The notes under the pieces were generated by a model. The model searched no databases. It was not told the origin of the DNA and saw nothing but the letters and a program-made list of their open reading frames with translations. Both the position numbers and the translations under genes were made by a program. A stretch of 64,000 bases of DNA, taken from Phascolarctos cinereus. Taxonomy: Eukaryota > Chordata > Mammalia > Diprotodontia > Phascolarctidae. The DNA lies in contig NW_018344252.1 in assembly GCF_002099425.1 (NCBI RefSeq), positions 744,001 to 808,000 of the forward strand. The letters run 5' to 3'. Shown here piece after piece: positions 21,899 through 32,035 of this stretch (position 1 is its first letter; each line of letters opens with the position of its first letter).

Positions 21899-22389
21899 TT
21901 TTGTGCTTTAAGAAATGATACGCAGGCTGATTTCAGAAAAACCTGGAAAGACTCACACAAACTGATACAAAGTGAAGTGAGCAGAACCGGGAGAACACTG
22001 TATACACTAATAGCAATAATGTATGATCAACTACAAATGACTTAGCTATATTCAGAGACACAACGATCCAAGACAATTCCAGAGGATTCATGATGAAAAA
22101 TACTATCCAAAGGGAGAGAAAGAGCTGATGGAGTCTGAATGCAGATGGAAGCATATTATTTTTCACTGCATTTTTTTCATAGTTTTTTTCTCTGGGTCTG
22201 TGTCTTCTTTCACAACATGACTACTATGGAAATGTTTTACACGACAGCACACGTATAATTATATCAAATTGCTTACCATCACAGGGAGGGGGAAGGTGAA
22301 AGAAGGAGGGAGAAAAATTGGAACTCAAAACAATTTTTGATTTTTACATGTAATTGGGAACGAATAAAGTATTATTTAAAATTTTTAAA
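21899..22389 (+). mobile_element. L1 3' end nested in opposite-strand L1, with 16-bp TSD
   Basis: 5'-truncated L1: GCTGATTTCAGAAAAACCTGG, AAGTGAGCAGAACCGGGAGAACA, 3'UTR and terminal TTTTTACATGTAATTGGGAACG plus an A-rich tail. It is flanked by AATAATATTTCATTAC (21883-21898) and AATAATATTCCATTAC (22390-22405), one mismatch in 16. Confidence 0.92.
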
Positions 22390-22405
22390 AATAATATTCC
22401 ATTAC

Positions 22406-22669
22406 ATTCATATACCACAGCTTTTCCCGCCATTTTCAGTTCCTTTTCCTTTGATCTCTTTTGAGTATAAACCTAGCAGTGGTATTGCTGGATCAATGGA
22501 TTTGCACAGCTCTTTGATTTTTTAGGTATATATAGTTCTGCATTGTTCTTTAGAATGATTGGATCAGTTCACAACTCCACCAGCAGTGCATTAGTGTCCC
22601 TATTTTTCCATATCCCCATCAGCATTTGGAATTTTTCTGTTCTGTCATTTCAGCCAATCTGATAAGTTA
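22406..22669 (-). mobile_element. L1 minus strand, second part of the split copy
   Basis: ATTCATATACCACAGC, GTGGTATTGCTGGATCAATGG and CACCAGCAGTGCATTAGTGTCC are the reverse complement of L1 ORF2 near its C-terminus, colinear with the segment at 20985-21398. Confidence 0.82.
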
Positions 22670-23180
22670 TGAGTATGGGATCTAGACCCCAAAAAGGAAA
22701 AACCTTGAACTTTCCCACAAGGCCAAATCTCTGGAGTTCCCCTGAAGCTTTAATCCTATCAACTGGCCTTTTATTGTGGCTATACCCAATCTCTGTTACC
22801 CTTAACCTAGCCCAGCCCTCTATTGTCTTCTCTCCCTATGGCCCCTGGCCATTTTCCACCCTTAATCCTAGCTAGGCTCCATTCTCCCTTGGCCACGTGG
22901 TGCTGGTCCCTTGCATTCTATTACCTCACTGTTCCCTCAAACTCCTTGGCCACTCCTAGATCCCTCTCACAGCCTTTCTGTTTATAAGGTCCATCTTGTC
23001 ACCATTAAGGTGTTCAGATTCTTACAATCTAGCCAATAGCTCACTAACATTCAGACTCTTTGAGAGTCTGCCCAATATGATGGATGTTCTAAAAAAACTT
23101 GTCTTTGGCTGAAAGAAGGCTTGGGTTGAATTCTTTTAGACAGGACCCACGTGTTCTGATTTTGGGGTCCCAACCTAACA
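22670..23180 (+). mobile_element. Probable solo LTR in L1
   Basis: 511 bp between two colinear L1 segments, starting TGAGTATGGGATC and ending CCAACCTAACA. A TATA-like TTTATAAGG lies at 22981. AAGTTA occurs at both margins (22664-22669 and 23185-23190), though not exactly abutting. No coding sequence. ERV-type LTR by structure; family not recognised. Confidence 0.5.
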
Positions 23181-23572
23181 TAAAAAGTTAAGGTCATAGT
23201 TGTTTTAATTTCATTTCTTTAATTATTAGTGATTTATATTTTTATATGACTATCGATAGCTTTGACTTCTTCCTCTGAAAACTGCCTGTTCATATCCTTT
23301 GACTGTTTATCGTTTGGGAAGTGGCTCCCATTTTTATAAATTTGGCTCAGTTCCCTATATATTTGAAGCATGAGGTCTTTATTAGAGAAACTTGCTATGA
23401 AGATTTTTTTTCTCAGTTTCCTGCTTTTCTTCTAGTCTTGGTTACATTGGTTTTGTGTATACAAAACCACTCAAATTTATGTAATCTAAATGACTTATTT
23501 TACTTCCTCTGAATCTCTACCTTTTCTTTGGTCATGAACTTAGTCCTTTCATTTTTAAAAGCAATTTGGAGC
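23181..23572 (-). mobile_element. L1 minus strand, third part of the split copy
   Basis: TTATTAGTGATTTATATTTTT, CTTCCTCTGAAAACTGCCTGTTC and TTTGGTCATGAACTTAGTCC continue the reverse-complement L1 ORF2 directly from 22669. Confidence 0.82.
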
Positions 23573-24088
23573 TGTGCCCCCAAAATCACAACACTGTGAG
23601 CCCCTAGTAGGTCCAGAAGCCCAAAGAGCTCAAAGAAAGAGATGAAAGTCCCATGGGTACTGTGTGGGACAGTGACCCCAACCCAAAGTAAACTCAGAGA
23701 CTTCTCAAGGTGGAAAGCAAAGGTAACCTTTACTACAATCTCCCAAGATGGCTGAGACCCGAGTAACAGGGGCCGCCTTATAAAAGCAATTCTCCGCCCA
23801 CTATGCAAACAAGTCTCCACCCACCACTATCCCTTACCCCCTTAACTGGGGGTGGGCTTGCATTCTGACTGGGAGGTGGGGCTTACATTCTAGGAGCGAA
23901 ATTCAAAGACAAGGAAAGAGGCCAGGCAGCTGCCAAGGGCAAATGGCTCAGGTTGTGGGTGAGGCAGGGCTTATTCTTTCTGTTAAGTGCTTTAAAACAG
24001 GGTCTGAGTGGGGGAGGATTTTGAAAGTAATAATCAAGAATTATTGACCCTTTGAGGAGGCTTCACTTCTGAGAGTTCATTTCTCACA
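23573..24088 (-). mobile_element. Probable solo LTR
   Basis: 516 bp with ends that read TGTGAGAAATGAAC ... GGGGGCACA on minus. It contains a TATAA box-like TTTTATAAGG (plus 23778-23786) upstream of an AGTAAAGGTTACC element, an arrangement common in gammaretrovirus-like LTRs. No coding parts and no target duplication identified. Confidence 0.45.
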
Positions 24089-24129
24089 CTACCTTCTGAA
24101 CTCATTACCTTAATTACACTGGGAAGTCT

Positions 24130-24258
24130 TCACTGGGACATCCCATTCAGTACGAAAATATCTGTAGCAGCTCTTTTTGTTATAGCAAAGAACAGGAGAT
24201 AAAACAGGCCCCCATCAGCTAGGGGATGGCTGCACCAATTGTGGTACAGGAATATGAA
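24130..24258 (+). mobile_element. L1 ORF2 end, left part of a copy split at 24259
   Basis: GAAAATATCTGTAGCAGCTCTTTTTG and GGGGATGGCTGCACCAATTGTGG match the L1 segment at 15520-15610. The match stops at 24258 and resumes at 25266. Confidence 0.8.
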
Positions 24259-24900
24259 TGTAGGGTTGAGGGACTGGATTTACTCAAATCAAATTTACCC
24301 ACCTAAAGTCAGTGACAAGATGCCCAACCAATTTAATCACAGGCCAATCATAAATCCAATCATTTAGCACAATGTGCTAAAAGGAATGAATTGTGCAACA
24401 TGTTTGGAGAGGCCAAAGAAGCTTGATCATACCCCAAAGATTGTCTATCAGTTATCAGGCAGGTTGAGAAGGGACAAATTCCAGCAACTGCAGCAAGGGA
24501 GACTTTCCAGGACACCCTTCAGGAGGAAGTGCTTGGGGTGAGTGTCAGAAGGAAAGACCTTAACTTCAGCCTCATCTAGGTCTCTCTTTCTCCTTGCCAC
24601 TCCCATCTCTTCTTGGCCAAAAGAGAACCTTGGAAACTGGGAAGGGTCTGGAGGATGATGAAATTCCCAGGCTCTCACTGATGTCCTAGCAGTGTCCCTA
24701 GTTCAAAAGCCAAGACTCTATGGATTGGCAGATTCACTGTGCTTAAGGGGAATTTTTTTGAGCACCCCACAAATGAAAGCAAAGGAATTCCAGAAACCAG
24801 TTACCGTAAGAAAGCTGTGTGTACTTTCTAAGCTCCAGACTACTCTCCCATAGACTCTCTATGTACTTGTGGGAGAGGGTGGGGAGGGGTGGGGCAGATT

Positions 24901-24934
24901 GTATATACAATATATGTATATATATAATAATAAT

Positions 24935-24977
<43 letters not shown>

Positions 24978-24979
24978 AT
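24901..24979 (+). repeat. (TA)n with (CA)n microsatellite
   Basis: Long alternating TA tract continuing into ACACACACACACAC. Confidence 0.9.
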
Positions 24980-25084
24980 ATATATACAATAGTATGATCT
25001 GTTATTATTGTACCGTTATAGCAATTACCTTTTTCTAAAAGTTACTTAAGGCTGGCTGATTAAATAATTCTCAAGTGATCATGC

Positions 25085-25085
<1 letters not shown>

Positions 25086-25127
<42 letters not shown>
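25086..25127 (+). repeat. (TG)n microsatellite
   Basis: About 20 uninterrupted TG dinucleotides. Confidence 0.95.
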
Positions 25128-25129
<2 letters not shown>

Positions 25130-25265
25130 CAAGGAGCACACCAGTGGGGCTTGAGCCAATTGCTGTGGAGAATCACTCCCAACACTTCAGGGGCGCCCCT
25201 AGAGTCCCGAGAGGAAGATGTAGCCAGTCTCATTCTGGAATTGTGAGGCCGGAGTTTGGCCTACA

Positions 25266-25590
25266 TAATAGAATACTATTCACCATAAGAAATAGTGAGA
25301 AGGATGGTTTCAGAGTACCTTGGGAAGATGTGGGTGAACTGGTGCAGAATGAAGTGAGCAGAGCCAGGGGAACGTTTGCTACAGTAACAACACCATCAGA
25401 AGGAAAGTCAAGTCACCGATCAATGCAAAGACGAACCCCATTTCCAGGAGACCAAAGACGGTGTCGGCTGCGTTCCTCCTAACAGACTGGGGAGCAGCAG
25501 ACACGTGGATCTGTTTTGCTTGTCTTACTATCTGAAGGATTTGGGGGAGGCTGGCTGGCTGAGGGTGATAGCAACGAGCTCGACAAAAAG
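25266..25590 (+). mobile_element. L1 3' end, right part of the split copy
   Basis: GAATACTATTCACCATAAGAAAT and AATGAAGTGAGCAGAGCCAGGGG continue the L1 of 24130-24258. The terminal part, with TCTGTTTTGCTTGTCTTACTATC, belongs to a marsupial L1 3'UTR type. Confidence 0.75.
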
Positions 25591-26029
25591 AAGGGGAAAT
25601 AGCAGAGGAATCAGAAGTTTTTAAACGCGCAGGAGAGAACAGAAGAAAGTGCGGAGAAGACCCAGGCAAGCAGGACAGCTCTGGAAGTGCCATGTAGAAT
25701 CCACGCTCTCTATCGAAGATGCTTCTGGTCTCACATGTAACCAGCCTTTCCTGTTTGATTTAGTCCATGATATCCTTTTCTGTTGGACAACTCCTTTTAT
25801 AGTCATTAAATTCAGAATAAAGCATCGAACAGTAAATGCACTTTGATTGACTGAAGGACCTTCACCTAGCAGTAGTGCCGCGTCTGTCAAGCCGTCCATC
25901 CACTGTGGAGAGGGCTGGCGTGTGGCTGGTATACGGAGGCAGACCTGGTTAGCAGCACTCGGGGATCTCTGACTCCAGCTGTGCAGAGCCCAGTCGCCTT
26001 CACAGCCGGTTGATTCTTTCTCTTTCTCT

Positions 26030-26141
26030 CTTTTTAGGGTTAAGGGACTTGCCCAGGTAAGTGTCTGAGGCTGGATTTGAACCCAGGTCCTGCTGACTCC
26101 GGAGCTGGCGCTCTCCCCACTGCACCGCCTCGCTGCCCCTG
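26030..26141 (-). repeat. tRNA-derived SINE, partly deleted
   Basis: GGGTTAAGGGACTTGCCCAGG, GGATTTGAACCCAGGTCCTGC and CTCCCCACTGCACCGCCTCGCTGCCCC in shorter pieces: a diverged WSINE1/SINE1-type copy in minus orientation. Confidence 0.8.
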
Positions 26142-27420
26142 GTCGGTTCTTCATTGGCCACCATGGATGGTGACCTCTCCACAGCCTCTCCACAGTCAGG
26201 TAAACCTTGAGTGACAAGCACATTATCTACCCTGAGCTTGTACTCTAAGCCTGGCTGGCAAGCCTCCCTCTGGCCTTTGAGGACCCAGTAGTCTCAACCC
26301 CACACGTCACTGAGGAGAGAACTTCAGAGGAAGCCTGGAAGCTTTTTGTCTAGAAATGTGATTCCACTCATCTAGGGAACTCCCGGAGGAGAAAACTCCC
26401 TCTACTGATGCCATTGCCTGCTGGCACCTTCTCTGCACTTGAGTCTTGCCTGAGGGCACTGAGGGTCCGAGTGCCTCGTCCAGGGTTACGTGGATGTGTC
26501 AGAGGCAGGACTCAGCCCTCCCGACTCCCCAGCCACCTCTCCATCTGCTACAAATTGTCTCTCACCCAATGTCAGTCCATGGTGCTCTCTAGGTGGGGTT
26601 GAGTCAGAAAACAGTCTCACCTCTATTACATTTTAGCAGTGTGTTGTGGGGGGAAAGCACACTACACACACCCAGAGCACCTGGGTTCAAACCTGCTGCC
26701 TTGCCTCGGCAATGGGCCCCGGGCCCCTCACGTGTCCAATGAGGCCGTTGGAATCGTTGGGATGGCCGTGTCTGCTCCTGCAGCCAGGCCAGCAGCAGGC
26801 TTGGCTGTCACCTCCTCCCTCCATCCTCTGTCCCCGTGCTCCTCTACTAGGGCAGAGGTCGGGAAGGACCATTTCCAAGAGACACCTGAGTCCTTATCTA
26901 TGGAGTGGGCCAGCAGCTGCCCACGCCCTTTGTCTGGAGGGCAATGCTTTGGAGCCGCCAGCTCCCACCACGCCTGGCTTCTCTGGCTTTGATTGTTCCT
27001 ACACCTGATGCAGCCTCACCACCACCTCTCCCCCATCATCACGCTGACTCCTGTTTCCACGAAACCAACTTGATCTTGAAAAACAACCTGTGTGGGCCAT
27101 GACAGCACCACGTGCCTGAAGGTAGGTGTCTACTCAGTGACCTCCCATGAGCAGGCCAAATATCCCCTGAGCTCCAGAGTAGCCATGTCGATAAGGTCAT
27201 GCCGATTACCCCCCATTCTGGAAAGAACGAGGTCAGGCAGGTCCGCCATTTTCAAATGCTGTTATGACATGATAGGAAGAAGGGAGCCCGGGCATCCCTT
27301 GTTTCCAGGAATAATGTTTATCATCCCCAGGGACCATAAGGTGGGGGAATCATGAACCATCTGAATCTAGGCCCAGTCTCTGGAGTTCACTCACCCAAGG
27401 AGAGCAAGGTACATAAATAC
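26142..27420. other. Intergenic, mostly unassigned
   Basis: GC-rich unique sequence. A weak MIR-like segment may lie at about 26645-26780 (CCTGGGTTCAAACCTGCTGCC). No gene supported. Confidence 0.4.
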
Positions 27421-27424
27421 ATAG

Positions 27425-27580
27425 GTGAGGCAGAATACTGCAGTGGCTGGAGACCTGGACTTGGAGTCTGTCTGACCTTGGGAAAGTCACCTCTCTGGGG
27501 CTCAGTCTCCTCCTCTGTCAATGGGGGATGGGTGGAGAAGATGGCCTCACAGCTCCAAATCAATGACCCTTCAATAGCGT
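27425..27580 (+). repeat. MIR/THER1-like SINE
   Basis: CTGGACTTGGAGTCTGTCTG, CTTGGGAAAGTCACCTCTC and CTCAGTCTCCTCCTCTGTCAATGGG, with a tail GATGGCCTCACAGCTCCAAATC typical of therian CORE-SINEs. Confidence 0.75.
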
Positions 27581-27649
27581 TCTTTCTGCCCTTCCCCACG
27601 CCAGCTGCCCCTTCACTCCTGGTTGAGGTGGGGTAGTTGGGGTGCTCCT

Positions 27650-28330
27650 CGCTCCCCATCACCCTGTCCAGTTTCTCCCCCTTCCTCCATCACTCTGTCA
27701 CCCCTGGTCCTTGGAGGTTCATGCTATCATCTCTACCACCTGATCAAAATCTTCGTGGCTGTTGTCTATGACCCCCCGGTCCCTCCCCTTCCTTCCTTCA
27801 TGAGCTCAGTCTTGGGCTTACAATCCTCCCAACGCCTGCCTCAGACAAGGGGACTTCAATGTGCGTGTTGTCTCCCCTTCAGATGCTTCAATCACTCACC
27901 TACTTGCCTTCCATGGGAGAGCCACACCCAAAGATGCTCATCCCCGGATCTTGCCCCAGAAAGGCAACACTTCCATGTTCAACACATCTGAAATCCCCTT
28001 ATCCAGCCGTAAGCTCTTGGCTTGGACCCCTGCCTCTGCCTTCCCTCACATAACCCCACTCTCCATCCTCAGCTCCAGTCCCTTGACCCCTCGACTCTCT
28101 CCCAGGCCATGTCTCCTGCTCCGGCCACTCTCTCCCCCTCTTGACCCCTGGGTGAACCGAGTCAACTCTGCACTTCCTCCTCAGTTCTCTGGTCTCCTTA
28201 TTTCACTGATTGCTCCCTGCCAAGCCTCAGTCTTGGGTCCCCCCTCTCTTTTGCCTCTTTTTCTATCCCTAACACTTAGCACAGTGCCTGACACACAGTA
28301 GGTACCTAATAAATATTGACTGACTGATTG
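27650..28330 (+). mobile_element. L2 LINE, endonuclease remnant joined to a 3' tail
   Basis: Translated pieces LIKIFVAVVYDPPVPPLPSF and VSPSDASITHLLAFHG correspond to the L2 apurinic endonuclease (…VYRPPG…, …SPSDA…LL). The block ends with the usual L2 tail, TTAGCACAGTGCCTGACACAC, TAGGTACCTAATAAATATTG and the TGACTGAC repeats. Plus orientation. Confidence 0.75.
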
Positions 28331-28434
28331 AAAGTCCTGGGCCTACTGGAAAACATTGGTTTCTGGTTAAGATGGTGGCCTGAAAGGTCAAACTTGGCTC
28401 CCTGAGGAAGATTGACCAAAGAAATGACAGAAGG

Positions 28435-28665
28435 GCATTTTAAGGTTTGCAAAGCACTTTATAAAAGTTATCTCATTTTATCCTGACAACAATCCTAGGA
28501 GATAGGATTATTTTCCCCATTTTACGGATGAGGAAACTAAGACCAAGAGGTTAAGTGACTGGTCCAGGGTCACACAGCTAGTAAGTATCTCAGTCTGTAT
28601 TTGAACTCAGTTCTTTCAGATTCCGGGTCAGGCCCTTTATCCCTATCTAACTGCCTCTAGCAATA
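28435..28665 (-). repeat. MIR-type SINE
   Basis: TTTGCAAAGCACTTTATAAAAG, CCATTTTACGGATGAGGAAAC and GTCCAGGGTCACACAGCTAG, reading 3' to 5' of MIR. Confidence 0.85.
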
Positions 28666-29119
28666 GAATCAATGAGCTCCTCTGCCACATAAGACAGAGT
28701 ATCAAATCTGCCCGTTGGCAAGCGAGGCCCTGAAAGCATCCTGGTGGTAGATACTAGATTAAAATGTAACTGGAAAACATTTAAGTAAATAAAAATACAA
28801 TACAATGTAGATGATGCTAATTTGTGGTTTTCTAAGCCCACACAAGGGATGAAGGAGATGGGGGTGGGTCAAGTTCCCCTCGCCCTGGCAGGTGGCAGGC
28901 AAAGACATCAGGCCAAGATCAGGGAGCCCCAGGCTCTGGGGACACCCTGGGGTCATCTCCCATGGGGCTGTGCCAGAAGGAAGTAGACCTGGCCGGTACA
29001 ACTTGGGGCGATCTTAGAAGGCGGTTGGAAGCTGCAGATTTCTGTAGGGAACAAGGCTTAGTTCAGAAGCTCTTGCCAGCTTCCAGCCCTAGACCAGGTC
29101 TCTGTGGCTTTTTCTCGGA

Positions 29120-29420
29120 CCCACACATTCTTTGGGTCTAACTTCAGTCTCTATTTAAGTTTGAATCCTGTCTTCAAATGCCCTTTATTGATCACAATTT
29201 TGTTGTGCTATGGTCAGAAGGGTTTATTAATATTTTTACTTTTCTTTATGAGGTTTTTATCCCTTAGCACATTGTCAATTTTTGTAAAATGCCATGCATA
29301 GCTGAGAACACGCACATTCTTTTCTATTCCTGTTCAGTAATCACCAGAGATTCATCATATTTGCCTTTTCTAAAAATTCTATTCAGGCTCCTAAATTTCT
29401 ATCGATTTTTTTATAGACTT
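29120..29420 (-). mobile_element. L1 ORF2 endonuclease fragment
   Basis: TTGTGCTATGGTCAGAAGG and GCACATTGTCAATTTTTG are the reverse complement of the L1 ORF2 endonuclease C-terminal region, also recognisable in many mammals. Confidence 0.75.
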
Positions 29421-29424
29421 CACA

Positions 29425-29600
29425 ATCAGGATCTGATTTGATCCCCATAACAATGCTGTGAGACAGGTGCTATTGTTATCCTATTTTATAGATGAAGAAA
29501 CTGAGGCAAACAGGGTGAAGTGACTTGCCCAGGGTCACACAGCCAGTAAGCGTCTGAGGCCAGCTTTGAACTTAGGTCTTCCGAGTCCAGGAAAGAGTCG
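29425..29600 (-). repeat. MIR-type SINE
   Basis: CCATAACAATGCTGTGAGACAGG, ATAGATGAAGAAACTGAGGC and AGTGACTTGCCCAGGGTCACAC; minus orientation. Confidence 0.88.
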
Positions 29601-29689
29601 GGTTTCTGCTTCTCTTTACAAAGAATAGGATGGAGCAGAAGGAATTGGTCGACAATGTCAGTTTGTACCTAAAAGAGCTGCCCCCTCTC

Positions 29690-29985
29690 TCTTAACAAGC
29701 CCAGACCCTAATCTCTCTGTCTTTGATTTCCCCCATCATCAGCCCTGGGATTACTCCCTCTCTGCCCCTGCTTCTTGTGAGACCTCTCAGAGTCCCCAGT
29801 GTCTTCACAGCCCAGCTCAAGGGCCACATTGTCTAGGAGGCCTTCCCCGCTCCCTCCCCCCAAGGTACTATCCCATCACGCACCCACATTGCCTCCTGGG
29901 CGAGTCGTCTCTGCAGCCCCAGCACCCGGCCCAGTGCCCGGCACGCAGCAGGCACTTACTAAGCAAGTCATTGGCACCGTCTAGA
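29690..29985 (+). mobile_element. L2 LINE 3' end
   Basis: CACAGCCCAGCTCAAGGGCCAC, TAGGAGGCCTTCCCCGCTCC and CAGTGCCCGGCACGCAGCAGGC are the standard L2 3' sequence; plus orientation. Confidence 0.82.
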
Positions 29986-30130
29986 GAATGCTGGATTTGG
30001 AGTTCAAACGCCTGGGCCCGAGCCCCAGCCTGCCCTCAGTAGGCAGCCATCCATCTCCGGGCCTCAGTTTCCTCCTCTGTAAACACGGATGATAACGGTC
30101 ACATTTAGCTGCCTTCCTCCCAGGGTCGTA
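29985..30130 (+). repeat. MIR/THER1-like SINE
   Basis: GAATGCTGGATTTGGAGTTC, GGGCCTCAGTTTCCTCCTCTG and GTAAACACGGATGATAACGG; plus orientation. Confidence 0.75.
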
Positions 30131-30960
30131 CAGAGAGTTTCTTCTTGGCCAGCCTCCCCATCTCCATGCAGACATGAGCTAGTATTCCTCCTTTGAAAAA
30201 CTTCAGCTGCTTCCCCTCGGCCCCATCCCCCATGGGACCCTCCCCCTCCTACTGGGAAGCCTCAGAGAGGACCAAGTGAGGAACCATGGTGCTGGGGGCG
30301 GGGAGGGGCAGAGGATCAGCCCCTCAGCCTGGCTCAGCTCCTGATCTGAAGTGGCTTTGGGGGAATCAATATCTGCAATATCCTGTGCTCCAGCCTCCAG
30401 GGGAGGAAAGCTTAGGAGAGTGGACCAGAGGACCCTCAAGTGGGATCCTTACAGCTCCCAGCTGTGAGAGGCCTCCTTCGTCCCTTCTGCCAGAGATTCA
30501 CCTGCAGCCCCTTTGCCCTTCCCACATGGGCTCCCTTCCCCCAGCTCTCCCAGCTGCCGGGCTGCCTGTCCATCAGCGACCAGGAGGATGAGTGTGGTCG
30601 CCCTGCTGAGCCCAGCAGCCCGGAGCGGCCAGAGAGCCCAAAGATGGCAGTGCTCTCTGGGGGCTGCCAGAGCTGCTCTGTCTGGTGCCTTCATCTTCTG
30701 CAGGAGCTGCAGTGGCCTGGAGTGGTGAAGACTTCCCTGAGGACCCAACCCCACACAGCTGCCAGCAGGTAACGGGGGGGGGGGGGGGGCAGGGAGCTGG
30801 GAATCATGGATGGGTAGGCTTTGTCCTTAGGCCCTGGGAATGACAGTAGGCTGTCCTGGGAAGGCCTCCTCTTGGGATGCCTGGCTCCTGTTCTGTGGGG
30901 GACCCTGGTGAGAGGAGTAAGTCATTGGGCAGGACTGAGTGTGGACCCTCTCCCTGAACA
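30131..30960. other. GC-rich unique block with an exon-like open frame
   Basis: Contains an open frame on plus at 30440-30772 whose last codons abut a GTAACG donor-like site and a poly(G) run (about 30775-30790). No family recognised. See findings; not called as a gene. Confidence 0.4.
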
Positions 30961-30964
30961 ACTC

Positions 30965-32035
30965 TCTTGGCAGGGGTGAGATGTAAGAAGACTGGAAAGG
31001 CAGGAAGGGGACAAGCTGTGAGGTGCTTTCAAAGCCAGGTATGTTTTATCTTGGAGGGCAGAGGGAAAAGATCTTGGGGGGCTGCACGGAGGAAGGATTG
31101 GAGAGGGGAGACATTCAAAGCAGGGAAGTCAGTTATGAGATGATGTCAGTATTCCAGGTAAGAAGTGACGAGGACCTGGTGAAAGGGAGGTGTCTGTAGG
31201 AGTGAAGAGAAAAGGATCCATGGAAGAGGTGGGAGGGACATGCATATGGCGGATGAATGAGAGTAGGGATTGAAGACTTCTTCACTTCAGGGAGGGTGTC
31301 CTTAGTGGAAATAAAGCAGCTTAGAAAGATGGCTGAGGTCAGGAGGAAAGATAAGCTCTGTTTTCTACATGTTGAGTTTGAGGTGTCTGTGGTGGTGTGA
31401 CTTCCAATAGTCAATTAGTGATGTCGGACTGGAGCTCAGGAGGGAAATTAGGGATGGAGATACAGACATGTCTATAGATAGATAAGCCGGGTGGGCGGCC
31501 CAATGGATAGAGCACCAGGCCTGGAGTCAGGAAGGTCAAGTCTGGCCTCAGACACTTACTAGTTGTGTGACTCTGGGCAAGTCACTTAACTCTGTTTGCT
31601 TCAGTCTTTTCATTTATAAAATGATCTGGAGAAGGAACTGGCAAACCATTTCAGTGTCTTTGCCAAGAAAACCCCAAATGGGGTCGTGAAGAGTAGGACA
31701 CAATGGAAATGACAACAAAAATAGATAGCTATGTGAGAGTCATCTGCACAGAGTTAATAATTCTACCAATGGGAGCTGATGAAGGCACCGAGAGTATACA
31801 GAGGAAACGGTCCAGGACAGAGCCTAGGGGTCACCCACAGTTGGTGGGTATGACATGAAGATCTAGTGTTGGAGACAGAAAAGGCCAAACAGCTGGGAGG
31901 AGAACTGAGAGAGGTAAGCCTCATGAAAACATGCAGAGAAAGGAGCCCCAAGTAGAGGAGGTGGTCAAGAAGTCTTGTCCAAGACTGCAGAGAGGTCAAG
32001 ACCACTGGATCTGGCCATTGAGAGAAAGGGGTTTA
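30965..32035 (-). mobile_element. L2 LINE RT region
   Basis: On minus the pieces read in L2 order: the segment before AKSNG near 31990, the SSHG/GVP region near 31780-31840, the LNMSKTE segment near 31375, SRLDYC near 31150 and the LPFQSSYT segment near 30980. Interrupted by a MAR1 SINE at about 31482-31720. Confidence 0.82.
31482..31720 (+). repeat. MAR1-type marsupial SINE with 8-bp duplication
   Basis: tRNA-like head CAATGGATAGAGCACCAGGCC, then AAAATGATCTGGAGAAGGAAC, GCCAAGAAAACCCCAAATGG and GTCGTGAAGAGTAGGACACAATGG in parts: the diagnostic MAR1 tail. ATAGATAG occurs at 31474-31481 and 31721-31728. Confidence 0.88.

Larger units (their letters stand above)
24259..25265 (+). mobile_element. 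About 1-kb insertion splitting an L1, possible LTR with TGTAGG/CCTACA ends
   Basis: The L1 reading breaks at 24258 and resumes at 25266. The inserted block starts TGTAGGG and ends GGCCTACA, a perfect 6-bp inverted pair typical of LTR termini. It includes a (TA)n and a (TG)n tract, but no coding sequence I recognise. Called a fossil LTR-type insertion by structure; family unknown and no target duplication confirmed. Confidence 0.45.
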
